From DATARH01 sp035935235 (GTDB taxonomy: Bacteria > Pseudomonadota > Alphaproteobacteria > ATCC43930 > CGMCC-115725), in the NCBI GenBank assembly GCA_035935235.1, contig DASYXG010000007.1, positions 1 to 14,126 of the forward strand: a DNA stretch of 14,126 nt, in the 5' to 3' direction. How positions within the stretch are numbered: position 1 is the stretch's first letter; each line of letters opens with the position of its first letter. The position numbers and the translations under genes are program-made. Positions 1-6,889 of this stretch are shown here, piece by piece. The notes below the pieces were generated by a model. That model saw only the letters and a list, made by a program, of their open reading frames with translations, was not told the origin of the DNA and made no database searches.

Positions 1-629
1 TCCGGCCCCTCGGCGAGGATCGCCTTCTCGACCGCCTCGGCGGCGGCGATCCCGGGATCCTCATTGCCCTGGTAGCGATAGGCGTAAGGCGGCATCACCT
101 GGACAAAACCCGGTACCAGCGGGCCGAACATCTTATGGTACGCGGCCATGCCGGTGGCGCTCATCGCCGCCATCGTCACCCCGTGATACGCGTGCCAGCG
201 CGAGATGATCTTGGTTTTGTCGGGCTTGTCCTGGGTCTTCCAATAGAAGCGCGCGAACTTGAAGGCGCTCTCGTTCGATTCGGCGCCGGCAGTAGTGAAA
301 TAGACGCCCGAGCTGCTCGGATAGGCGTGCCCGACGATCATCTCGGCCAACCGGATTGCGTGCTCGTTGGTCTGACCGACATAGGCTGAGGCATAGGCGA
401 TTTTGCGCATCTGCGTTGCCGCTGCGTCGGCGAGCTCGCCGCGCCCATGGCCGACATTGACGTTCCACAGCCCCGCGAGCCCGTCGATCAGCCCCTTGCC
501 GTCGACGTCGTAGAGCATCGCGCCCTTGCCGTGATCGACAAAGAACGGCGCCTTGTGATCCTCCGGATGGTGGAGCGGATGGACCAGGAACTGGCGATCG
601 GTTTCCAAGAGCTGCGTCGTGCCGTCCAT
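1..629 (-). CDS. Class-III aminotransferase (omega-amino acid/amine:pyruvate type), N-terminal 209 residues
   Basis: This is the first 209 codons of a PLP-dependent class-III aminotransferase; the rest lies beyond the left edge. Enzymes of this class move an amino group from an omega-amino acid, polyamine or amine to pyruvate or a related keto acid in the cytoplasm. Seen: the opening with LVHPLHHP, then GLAGLWNVNVGHGRGELADAA, which matches the substrate-entry region of putrescine, taurine and beta-alanine:pyruvate transaminases, and TTAGAESNESAFKFAR, the PLP-phosphate loop. A later SRWHAYHG is the segment that stacks on the PLP ring. The catalytic lysine would be in the missing part. The ATG at 629 has a strong AGGAGG about 5 bases upstream. 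It diverges from the aspartic protease across about 220 bp. The substrate cannot be named from this part. Confidence 0.9.
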   Translation of the reverse strand, partial: MDGTTQLLETDRQFLVHPLHHPEDHKAPFFVDHGKGAMLYDVDGKGLIDGLAGLWNVNVGHGRGELADAAATQMRKIAYASAYVGQTNEHAIRLAEMIVGHAYPSSSGVYFTTAGAESNESAFKFARFYWKTQDKPDKTKIISRWHAYHGVTMAAMSATGMAAYHKMFGPLVPGFVQVMPPYAYRYQGNEDPGIAAAEAVEKAILAEGP

Positions 630-714
630 CGATACCTCCTCTTCCGCCCTCACCCTACCGCGCCGGCACGCCAGAGGGAATTGCCGAACCGGCCCTGCGC
701 GATCAGTGAGCAAG

Positions 715-767
715 CGGCCAGTTCCCTTAAGGAAATGACAAGCCCGCCTTAAGGGAAAAACAGGCCG
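715..767. promoter_or_regulatory. Paired CCTTAAGG palindromes in the divergent spacer (possible operator pair)
   Basis: Two copies of the 8-bp palindrome CCTTAAGG begin at 725 and 747, 22 bp apart, or about two helical turns. Seen as an inverted repeat, the exact 11-bp arms are TTCCCTTAAGG (722-732) and its complement (747-757). Short CGGCC/GGCCG arms flank them at 715-719 and 763-767. The position, between the divergent starts of the aminotransferase (629) and the protease (849), suits a two-site operator for one or both genes. An RNA hairpin with a 14-base loop is the alternative reading. No regulator is assigned. Confidence 0.45.
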
Positions 768-800
768 CCGATAAAGTCTCTGCGGGCGCGCGCAGCTAGA

Positions 801-843
801 ACTCCTTTCGCTTGGCGTTTGAGATTTCCTTCCGAAAAGGAGT
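801..843 (+). promoter_or_regulatory. Leader able to occlude the protease Shine-Dalgarno by two alternative stems
   Basis: The SD of the protease is AAGGAG at 837-842. ACTCCTTTCG at 801-810 is complementary to CGAAAAGGAGT at 833-843 with a single bulged A. A second, closer segment, TCCTT at 827-831, can pair with AAGGA at 837-841 around a 5-base loop. Both stems would hide the SD and they exclude each other. This resembles the layout of an RNA thermometer or a ligand- or protein-controlled leader. It is inference only; no energy was calculated. Confidence 0.35.
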
Positions 844-848
844 TGGTC

Positions 849-1973
849 ATGGCGAATATCGCTCGCATTCCGATCACCAACATCTACATGGACGGCGACT
901 ACACGGGTGAAATTCTCGTCGGCCCCAATCAGAAGCCGATGAACGTGATCCTCGACACCGGCAGCAGCGCGCTGGCGCTCGATGGTCACAAATACCAGCC
1001 CGCGGCCGGTGACGAGCACACGAGACTGGCGCAGACCGACAGCTATGGCGACGGCAGCAGCTGGACCGGCGCAGTCATCAACACCAGCGTGGCGGTCGGC
1101 ACTAGCGGCTCGCAGGTGACACTGCCAAATGCCAATGTCGCAGTGGCCTATGATGCGTCGGCGAACATGTTCCGCCAGGCCGATGGCATCCTCGGCCTCG
1201 CCTATGCCCCGCTCGACGACGCCTTCCAGATGCCGAACGACACCTGGACGCAGAAATATCCCGGCACGCAGGTCAGCCAGGGCACCCGGACCCAGATCCC
1301 GCCCTACCTGACGCAGCTCGCCGGCGCGGACGTGGTCAGCGACATCGTTTCGTTCTACACGAAGCGCTCGTTCATCCATGCCGGCGGCGCCAGCGACCCG
1401 CTCAACCAGGGCTGGATGATCGTCGGCGGCGGGGTCGAGGCGACCGACCTCTATACCGGCCCGTTCCAGGTGGTGAAGGTGCTCGCCGATGCCTGGTACA
1501 ACACCAACCTCAAGGCGGTCATCGTCGGCAATGCCTCCCCGATCCACGTCAAGGCGCGGGGCCCGCAGGGAATGCCGTCCAACTCGATCGTCGACAGCGG
1601 CACCAACAGCCTCAACCTACCCCAGTCTTTGCTGAAGGCGATCTTTTCCAAGTTCAGCGCCAGTCAGCAGCAGTTGTTGAACGCGTCGGTCTTCGCCCAG
1701 CACATTGTCCCGACATCGAGCCTGCAATTGGCGGAATGGCCCGATATTACTTTTGTCCTGCAAGGCGATGGCAGCGACGTAGCGCTGCGCGTCGCCGCGC
1801 GCGACTACTGGCAGGTCGATGTCGGGAAAGTCGGCGCCGCGATGGCGGCGTTCACGCAAGGCGACCCGGCTTTGTCGATCCTCGGTCTGCCGTTGATGAA
1901 CGGCTACTTCACGATCTTCGACGGCGAGGCGGATGGCGGCAGAGGCGTCATCCGCTTCGCCACGCGAACCTAG
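849..1973 (+). CDS. Pepsin-like aspartic protease (family A1), no signal peptide
   Basis: A 374-aa protein with the whole two-lobed pepsin signature. Catalytic motif 1 is ILDTGSS (Asp36). A flap follows with YGDGSSWTG (Tyr66), then DGILGLAY (112-119), which matches the pepsin hallmark almost exactly. Catalytic motif 2 is IVDSGTN (Asp249), and near the end ILGLPLMNGYFTIFDGE matches the C-terminal ILG...FD segment. Such enzymes cleave peptides at acidic to mildly acidic pH between bulky hydrophobic residues. Family A1 is chiefly eukaryotic; bacterial members such as shewasin A of Shewanella amazonensis are few and have been described as lacking a signal and prosegment. This protein likewise starts near the mature domain and has no hydrophobic leader, so it is probably cytosolic and made active. 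An in-frame ATG at 819 would add 10 residues, but AAGGAG at 837-842 supports 849. No inhibitor gene is visible beside it. Confidence 0.93.
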   Translation: MANIARIPITNIYMDGDYTGEILVGPNQKPMNVILDTGSSALALDGHKYQPAAGDEHTRLAQTDSYGDGSSWTGAVINTSVAVGTSGSQVTLPNANVAVAYDASANMFRQADGILGLAYAPLDDAFQMPNDTWTQKYPGTQVSQGTRTQIPPYLTQLAGADVVSDIVSFYTKRSFIHAGGASDPLNQGWMIVGGGVEATDLYTGPFQVVKVLADAWYNTNLKAVIVGNASPIHVKARGPQGMPSNSIVDSGTNSLNLPQSLLKAIFSKFSASQQQLLNASVFAQHIVPTSSLQLAEWPDITFVLQGDGSDVALRVAARDYWQVDVGKVGAAMAAFTQGDPALSILGLPLMNGYFTIFDGEADGGRGVIRFATRT

Positions 1974-1983
1974 CCCTTCGGGA

Positions 1984-2020
1984 CGGCCAATCCGGGATGC
2001 AGCTCATCCCGGATTGGCCG
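1984..2020. terminator. Perfect 16-bp hairpin after the protease gene
   Basis: CGGCCAATCCGGGATG (1984-1999) is matched base for base by its complement at 2005-2020, leaving a 5-base loop CAGCT. It begins 10 bases after the protease stop codon. There is no run of T after either arm, so it is not a classical intrinsic terminator. It may still stop transcription, protect the 3' end of the mRNA, or be a dispersed palindromic repeat. Confidence 0.5.
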
Positions 2021-2098
2021 CTCGCAGATTCGTGACAGCCGCGATAGGGCAGCTGGCTATATCGTATGACGGTCTGTCTTCCCTGGCGGAGACAACCC

Positions 2099-2251
2099 AT
2101 GCGATTGATCGCTCTTCTTACCCTGATGTTGGTTCTCGCCGGTTGCACCTCTGGGGCGCCGACGACCCCGTGCCCCGACCCTGATCCCAATCCGATCAGC
2201 CCGTGCGCAACCTCGCACAGCCATACCTATGACGGCGGCGGACGCCCGTAA
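2099..2251 (+). CDS. Small lipoprotein, 50 aa
   Basis: The translated product opens with a basic residue and a leucine-rich hydrophobic core, MRLIALLTLMLVLAGC, ending in an LAGC lipobox. Signal peptidase II would cleave before Cys16, leaving a lipid-anchored peptide of 35 residues. That peptide is rich in Pro and Asp (PCPDPDPNPISPC) and holds two further cysteines (25 and 36) that could form a disulfide, followed by a His/Ser/Gly tail. The ATG at 2099 has GGCGGAG about 8 bases upstream; an earlier in-frame ATG at 2066 would place charged residues before the signal and is less likely. It is convergent with the mlrC-like gene, with only 27 bases between stops. The function is unknown; many proteobacterial genomes hold such orphan small lipoproteins. 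Confidence 0.65.
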   Translation: MRLIALLTLMLVLAGCTSGAPTTPCPDPDPNPISPCATSHSHTYDGGGRP

Positions 2252-2278
2252 CCACCCGCCTGTTGCGTGTGGCGCAGA

Positions 2279-3775
2279 TCACCGGTTCGGCAGATCGAGC
2301 GGATAGATCGGCCGGCGTACCTTCTTGAAGGTGAGCTGACTGTAGTCCGAGGTGCACACCCCGATCCCGGCGCAGTCGACCACCGCCTTTGCCATCGGCC
2401 CCAAGCCGGCACGCCAATGCACCCGGCTCTTCAGCATCACATAACGCTTCTGCAGTGGGTCGATGCCGAGGCTTAAGAAGCAGTTGAGGTCCGACGGCTC
2501 GACATGGCGCGATATCAGCGCCACCTCGACCTTGCCGGTATCGATCACCACCGACGGCCCCATATCGGTCAAGACGCCGCGCACCATCGGTCCCTTGTTG
2601 CGGAACCGCCCGTTCGAGATCGTCTTCACCGTGCCGGTGAGCGTTAGCGGCGGACTGTCGCCGGGGATTTGCGGCATCGCCAGCTTGCCGCCGACCGAGA
2701 GCGTCACCCGCGCGCCGATCCCAGCTGCGATCGCCTGTTGTACCGCCTCGGGGTCGAAGATCGCGAACGCGGCAGCATTCTCCAGGCCCGCTTTGAGAAT
2801 TTCGCCGAGCACGACGGTCGTATCCATCGTGCCGCCCGAGGCGCAATTGTCATAGTGGTCGAGCAGCACGATCGGCCCCTCGCCCGGCCCCGGCGCCGGC
2901 GCCGCCTTGGCCCGCCCTAGCGCCTCGGCCAAGGGCTCGATTTTGTAGACGAAGGCCTCACGCTCGACCCAAGCGCGATCGAGCAATTCGTCACGCAGCC
3001 GCTCGGCCAGGTCGCGATCGCCGTCAGTGACGACGACCGCCGACAGCCCGGCATTGGCGATATCGGCGTGCGGAAACCCCGTGAAGAGGCTGGCGATCAG
3101 CGCGCCGTCCTCAACGGTCATGCCAGCGCAGCGCGCCTGCAGCTCCTTGTTCGGGTGATCGTCCGAGCCCTGGCGCATCACATGCGGCAGCATCGGCACA
3201 TTGCCCCAGGCGATCACTGGCTTCGCCTCGCCGCGGATCGCCTTGATCAGAATGTCGCCGGCGCGTTTCGCGGTCTCGTAAGTGTCGATATGCGGATAGG
3301 TGCGGTAGCCCGACACCACCGTCGCGTTCTCGATCATCGCCGGATAGAGGTTGGCGTGCATGTCGTAGGAAACCGCAATCGGCGTCTTCGGGTCGAGCGC
3401 GCGGATGCGCCGCAACAGCTCACCCTCACCGTCCTCGTGGCTCTCGGTGACCATAGCGCCGTGCAGGTCGAGAAAGATGCCGTCAAATCCGCCTTTGGCC
3501 ACTGCCTCGCAAATATGGCCGGCAATATGCTCGAACGCTGCGTCGTCGACCGGCCGCGACGGCGGCGCTCCGGCGGCGATCGGCAGAACGATTTCGGCCT
3601 TCTCGCGCGCGGCGATGTCGAGATAGGCGCCCAGCCCCGATCCCGTCCCGCGATAGGCGGCGATCGCCGCCTCGCCGTAAAGCGGCCCCGGCCCATGCCC
3701 GAACCGCTCGAGCGGCGTCGGCACCGGCGAAAAGGTATTTGTCTCGTGCTTCATCATCGCGAGCAACAGGCGCAT
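2279..3775 (-). CDS. M81 family metallopeptidase (MlrC-like)
   Basis: A 498-aa protein of the MlrC family, named after the Sphingomonas protein that finishes the breakdown of linearised microcystin. Most relatives sit in bacteria that never meet microcystin and have unknown peptide or amide substrates. Motifs seen in order: KHETNTFSP (9-17), DLHGAM (103-108), YDMHAN (137-142), RTYPHIDTYETA (158-169) and the C-terminal-domain motif DHYDNCASGGTMDTT (306-320). These Asp/His residues are the likely zinc ligands. The length is usual for the family. The ATG at 3775 is preceded by AAAGGAGG on the minus strand; the frame stays open upstream to 3916, but that extension runs through a dispersed repeat and is not native. 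It diverges from a MetE-like gene over 112 bp, so the two may be co-regulated. Confidence 0.92.
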   Translation of the reverse strand: MRLLLAMMKHETNTFSPVPTPLERFGHGPGPLYGEAAIAAYRGTGSGLGAYLDIAAREKAEIVLPIAAGAPPSRPVDDAAFEHIAGHICEAVAKGGFDGIFLDLHGAMVTESHEDGEGELLRRIRALDPKTPIAVSYDMHANLYPAMIENATVVSGYRTYPHIDTYETAKRAGDILIKAIRGEAKPVIAWGNVPMLPHVMRQGSDDHPNKELQARCAGMTVEDGALIASLFTGFPHADIANAGLSAVVVTDGDRDLAERLRDELLDRAWVEREAFVYKIEPLAEALGRAKAAPAPGPGEGPIVLLDHYDNCASGGTMDTTVVLGEILKAGLENAAAFAIFDPEAVQQAIAAGIGARVTLSVGGKLAMPQIPGDSPPLTLTGTVKTISNGRFRNKGPMVRGVLTDMGPSVVIDTGKVEVALISRHVEPSDLNCFLSLGIDPLQKRYVMLKSRVHWRAGLGPMAKAVVDCAGIGVCTSDYSQLTFKKVRRPIYPLDLPNR

Positions 3776-3799
3776 GATCTGCCTCCTTTGCCTCTTATT

Positions 3800-3875
3800 G
3801 TCATTGCGAGCGCAGCGAAGCAATCTCGCGCCAACTAAATCGATTGCCGCGGCACCACTGGCGCCGCGCAATGAC
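3800..3875. repeat. Dispersed palindromic repeat (TCATTGCGAG...CAATC type) between divergent genes
   Basis: GTCATTGCG at 3800-3808 pairs with CGCAATGAC at 3867-3875, and inside it GCAATC (3820-3825) pairs with GATTGC (3842-3847). The left half closely matches a short repeat I know from many Bradyrhizobium-like and other alphaproteobacterial intergenic regions. It is a REP-like element rather than a gene. The right arm ends directly at the GGAG Shine-Dalgarno (3876-3879) of the MetE-like gene, so folding of the repeat could affect its translation. Confidence 0.75.
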
Positions 3876-3887
3876 GGAGAATTTCCG

Positions 3888-5054
3888 ATGCAACGCAGCA
3901 CCGACCGCATCCTCACAACCCATGTCGGCAGCCTGCCGCGCCCGGCCGATCTCTATGACCTGATCAAGGCAAAGCAGGAGAGCGGCAGCATCGATGCGGC
4001 TGCCTTCGCCGCTCGTGTTAAGAGCGCGGTCGCCGAGACAGTGAGACGTCAGGCTGAGGCCGGCATCGACATCGTCGCCGATGGCGAAATGGGCCGGGTC
4101 GGGTTCATCCCCTACGTCAACGAGCGCCTCACCGGCATCGAGCCAAGCCCCGGGGAGATCGCCTCTTATTGGAACGAGTCGCGCGAGTACAAGGCGTTCC
4201 CCGAATTCTACGCCTGGGCCCAATCGCAGGCCGGGGCCGCCGGCAGCGCCGGCCGCACCCGCTGGATGTGCACCGGCCCCGTCGGCTACAAGGGGCACGC
4301 CGCGCTCGCCAACGACATCGCCAATCTGAAGGCGGCGATGGCGGGGCTTAATGTCGTCGAGGCCTTCATGCCGGCGGTGTCTCCCGCCAACCTCGTCAAC
4401 TGGAACCGCAACCTCTTCTACAAGGACGAGGAAGAGTACCTCTACGCGGTCGCCGATGCGCTCAAGGAGGAATACAAGGCGATCATCGATGCGGGGCTAA
4501 TCCTCCAGGTCGACGACCCGTTGCTCAGCTCTTACTACGTGATGCATCCGGAGGTGAGCCTCGACGGCTGGCGGCGCTGGGCGGCGACCCGGGTCGCCGC
4601 CCTCAACCACGCGCTCAAGGGGCTGCCGACCGACCGCATCCGCTATCACACGTGCTACAGCATCAATATCGGCCCGCGCGTCCACGATCTGGAGCTCAAG
4701 AATATCGTCGATACGATGCTGTCGATCGACGCCGGTGCCTATTCGTTCGAGGCCGCCAACCCGCGCCACGAGCACGAATGGAAGGTGTGGAAGACGGCCA
4801 AACTCCCCGACGGGAAATCGCTGATCCCTGGCGTCATCACTCATTCTTCCAATATCGTCGAACATCCTGAGCTCGTCGCCGAGCGCATCGGCCGCTTCGC
4901 CAAAGTCGTCGGCCGCGAGAATGTCATCGCCGGCGCCGATTGCGGCTTCGCCAGCTTTGCCGCGACCTGCGAGGTTCACCCCAGCGTCGTCTGGGTCAAG
5001 CTTGCCGCCCTCGCCGAGGGTGCCCGCATCGCCAGTAAGGAGTTGTGGCGTTAG
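3888..5054 (+). CDS. MetE C-terminal-domain-like cobalamin-independent methyltransferase
   Basis: A 388-aa single-domain protein of the UROD/MetE superfamily, the fold of the catalytic half of cobalamin-independent methionine synthase. The family also includes epoxyalkane:coenzyme M transferases, so the thiol acceptor is uncertain. Seen: HVGSLPRP (12-19), ADGEMGR (64-70), then the zinc site His254 and Cys256 in RYHTCYSI and Cys352 in AGADCGF, with an acidic residue in FEAANPRHEHEW. These match the MetE zinc-ligand pattern H-x-C...C. The N-terminal MetE half that binds methyltetrahydrofolate polyglutamate is absent, so the methyl donor is unclear. The ATG at 3888 has GGAG 8 bases upstream; the upstream open frame is translated repeat. 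It diverges from the M81 peptidase gene. Confidence 0.88.
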   Translation: MQRSTDRILTTHVGSLPRPADLYDLIKAKQESGSIDAAAFAARVKSAVAETVRRQAEAGIDIVADGEMGRVGFIPYVNERLTGIEPSPGEIASYWNESREYKAFPEFYAWAQSQAGAAGSAGRTRWMCTGPVGYKGHAALANDIANLKAAMAGLNVVEAFMPAVSPANLVNWNRNLFYKDEEEYLYAVADALKEEYKAIIDAGLILQVDDPLLSSYYVMHPEVSLDGWRRWAATRVAALNHALKGLPTDRIRYHTCYSINIGPRVHDLELKNIVDTMLSIDAGAYSFEAANPRHEHEWKVWKTAKLPDGKSLIPGVITHSSNIVEHPELVAERIGRFAKVVGRENVIAGADCGFASFAATCEVHPSVVWVKLAALAEGARIASKELWR

Positions 5055-5082
5055 GGGGAGCGGCGGCGGCCGTGCCGCGGCG

Positions 5083-5184
5083 CTAGCTTTGCGCGCGGGC
5101 GCGCTGGCGGCGGCGCTTCGCTTGCAATTTCGCCTTGCGCTTGTTGGCGCGAACGACGCGGCTCGACTTGGCTGGGGTTTTCAT
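5083..5184 (-). CDS. Very basic 33-aa microprotein
   Basis: Read on the minus strand, the frame encodes MKTPAKSSRVVRANKRKAKL and then 13 more residues, ending in RARAQS and TAG. Fourteen of 33 residues are Lys or Arg and none is acidic. The ATG at 5184 has ACGGAG about 9 bases upstream. I recall similar annotated hypothetical proteins starting MKTP.K in Bradyrhizobium-like genomes, but cannot search for them. The composition points to a nucleic-acid- or ribosome-binding peptide, probably helical from residue 9 on. The gene is convergent with the MetE-like gene, 28 bases from its stop, and lies 37 bases upstream of the stop of the next minus-strand gene's coding end region. Function is not known. 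Confidence 0.6.
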   Translation of the reverse strand: MKTPAKSSRVVRANKRKAKLQAKRRRQRARAQS

Positions 5185-5221
5185 CGGTGTGACTCCGTTG
5201 GAGTTTCGGCCAGCGCATCCG

Positions 5222-5650
5222 CTACGGTACGCGCTTTAGGTCGAGCGTGTAGGTGCAGATGATGCTCCACACCTTGCCGGTGAACTGGTCTCCGTCGATC
5301 TTGCCGACAAGCGCGACCCCGCCGGCAGAGGTCTCCTCGCTCCCGGTGATGGTGCCGTCCGCCGCGATCGTGCCGACGACCTGTCCTTGATAGGTCGGGT
5401 TGTAAGTGTAGGTCGCGGCCCCATCCTTGACCACCATCTGACGCTTGAACGGGCCCTTGAGGCATTTCGAATAATTGTGATCGTTGGGGTCATCGGTCAG
5501 CGTCTGCGTGCCCTTGTAGACCCCATCGTATTGCGCGGTTTGCGCCGGGGCTGAATGCACTCCCACGACAAGCGCGATGCCGAGCGAACCGAGCATGGCC
5601 GCAAGGCGCGAGCTCTTGGCCAAGTATCTTCGCGCGATCATCGTCCTCAT
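5222..5650 (-). CDS. Small secreted protein with repeated beta motifs, unknown function
   Basis: A 142-aa protein with a basic N-terminus and a hydrophobic stretch (about 17-34), ending in SAPAQTAQ, so cleavage after Ala36 into the periplasm is likely. The mature part is beta-rich with glycine turns: YDGVYKGTQTL, QVVGTIAADGTITGSE and LVGKIDGDQFTGKV. This pattern is common in small alphaproteobacterial exported proteins whose genes carry no assigned role. Cys63 and Cys132 may form a disulfide. Start choice is uncertain: the ATG at 5650 gives a clean signal peptide but has only a weak GGTGGCGA upstream. An ATG at 5677 or GTG at 5695 in the same frame would lengthen the N-terminus. It lies alone, 87 bp downstream of the next minus-strand gene. 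Confidence 0.75.
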   Translation of the reverse strand: MRTMIARRYLAKSSRLAAMLGSLGIALVVGVHSAPAQTAQYDGVYKGTQTLTDDPNDHNYSKCLKGPFKRQMVVKDGAATYTYNPTYQGQVVGTIAADGTITGSEETSAGGVALVGKIDGDQFTGKVWSIICTYTLDLKRVP

Positions 5651-5737
5651 CGGCTCGCCACCCAGGTTGAACGGCATCTTAGCCGGGGCGCACACGCGCC
5701 GTCGAGGTCGGGCGGAGATAGCCGCGGGGGGAACTGA

Positions 5738-6160
5738 TCAGCTGAAAAGTTTGCGCCACAACCCCAACAATCGGGACTCGGCGGTGGTACCGGTCCTAGG
5801 CGCCCACGCGAAGGCGCGCCCCGGCGTGACGGACGCCGGCAAGGTGATCCGGCCGGCGACGATATCTTCCCGTACTCGCCGCAGCACGAGGATGTCATCC
5901 TCGTGCGTTGTTTCCAGGCGGTCATTGAACGATTCGATGGAGCAAAACTCCCTGTCGGCCGCTTCCGCGGCCGCTTGCAATATGATCGGTTCGAATATCT
6001 CCGCAACGCCAGCGATGTTGAGCGCTTCTTTCAGACAGTAGCGTCCCTCCGGAGTTCTGTACGCACCTTTCGACCACCCACCGGGCGCCCCAATGAGGTC
6101 GATAACCTGGTCGAACTTGGCAAGATAATTGAACGGCGACTCCAATCCGTCGAACGGCAT
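5738..6160 (-). CDS. DUF6197-like hypothetical protein
   Basis: A 140-aa soluble protein. The segment VIDLIGAPGGWSKGAYRTPEGRYCLKEAL (19-47), followed by CSIESFNDRLETTHEDDILVLRRV, follows the general layout of DUF6197 proteins: an amphipathic helix, GW.QGAY, GR.C..GAL, then a W/F-ND segment with a final helix. That assignment is from pattern memory and is not certain. The ATG at 6160 has TTGGAGG about 8 bases upstream, which fixes the start. The C-terminal 30 residues are Arg/Ala/Gly-rich and probably disordered. It lies 108 bp downstream of the cupin stop, on the same strand, and may be read together with it. Confidence 0.7.
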   Translation of the reverse strand: MPFDGLESPFNYLAKFDQVIDLIGAPGGWSKGAYRTPEGRYCLKEALNIAGVAEIFEPIILQAAAEAADREFCSIESFNDRLETTHEDDILVLRRVREDIVAGRITLPASVTPGRAFAWAPRTGTTAESRLLGLWRKLFS

Positions 6161-6268
6161 TTAACGCCTCCAACTTGCGCGGGATTAACCCGGCGAACGC
6201 GGTATTCCGCCTGCCGTTCCAGGCCGCGCTCTATGCAATACTTCGTCGAGCGAACGCGAAATGCCGGA

Positions 6269-6889
6269 CTAAGGCGATCGCAGGTTCCTAACGCGGCGGA
6301 GATGTCCGGTCTTCACCCAGACGATGCATCCCGCCGGGCCGGCGGTCGCCCGCAACGCGCCGGCGCAGGGCAGCCGCAGCCAGGATTGCGGCTCGAAGCG
6401 CTCACCGCCCTCATCAAAATCACCGTCGAGCACCAGGAATTCGCCGCCGCCCGCAAGGGGAAGTGCGATTTCAGCGCCCGACGCCCAGCACTCGAGCCGC
6501 ACATCTTCATCATCGTCGTGGAACAATGGCATCAGTTCGACCCCCGGCCGCGCCGGCGCGGCCGCATAAGCGCTGCTCGCGGCGTCGATCCGCACGGGGG
6601 TACGGTCGGCGAGGTCGAACTGCCACAGTTTCACGAAGAGCACGCAACCTGGCTCCGAACCCGGCCGATGGTACGACGTCGGCGGGTTGCGGACATACGA
6701 ACCTGTGGGGTAGTCGCCATGCTCGTCTTGAAACGTGCCTTTGAGGACAAGGAATTCCTCGCCGCCTCCATGGGTGTGCGGGGAAAATCGGCTTCGCGGC
6801 GCATAGCGGACGATCGAGGTAGCGCGCGCCACCTCGTCGCCAATGCGGTCGAGCATGCGCCGCTCGACTCCCGCGATGGGTGACGGCAC
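6269..6889 (-). CDS. Two-domain ChrR-type cupin protein (downstream part of an interrupted gene)
   Basis: The 206-residue frame after the internal TGA encodes two ChrR-like cupin domains. Domain 1 is well kept: RRMLDRIG, ATSIVRYAPRSRFSPHTHGG, EEFLVLKGTFQDEHGDYPTGSYVRNPPTSYH, with His38, His40, Glu44/45 and His74 as the expected zinc ligands. Domain 2 (about 115-200) has the GGGEFLVLDG.F core without the His pair, as in relatives. The family is named for the cupin half of the anti-sigma factor ChrR that senses singlet oxygen; stand-alone members like this lack the sigma-binding domain and their role is unclear. The GTG at 6889 directly follows a stop codon (TGAGTG) and has no SD; the next in-frame ATG at 6856 has GGGAG 11 bases upstream. 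Expression would need re-initiation, readthrough, or use of 6856, which would lose the conserved start of domain 1. Confidence 0.75.
   Translation of the reverse strand: MPSPIAGVERRMLDRIGDEVARATSIVRYAPRSRFSPHTHGGGEEFLVLKGTFQDEHGDYPTGSYVRNPPTSYHRPGSEPGCVLFVKLWQFDLADRTPVRIDAASSAYAAAPARPGVELMPLFHDDDEDVRLECWASGAEIALPLAGGGEFLVLDGDFDEGGERFEPQSWLRLPCAGALRATAGPAGCIVWVKTGHLRRVRNLRSP

Noticed and set aside
3068..3838. Long plus-strand frame opposite the mlrC-like gene
   Set aside because: Arg/His-rich translation of the antisense strand of a clearly conserved protein.
5055..5082. GC-rich run between the MetE-like stop and the microprotein stop as a terminator
   Set aside because: Only short imperfect pairings and no T-run on either strand.
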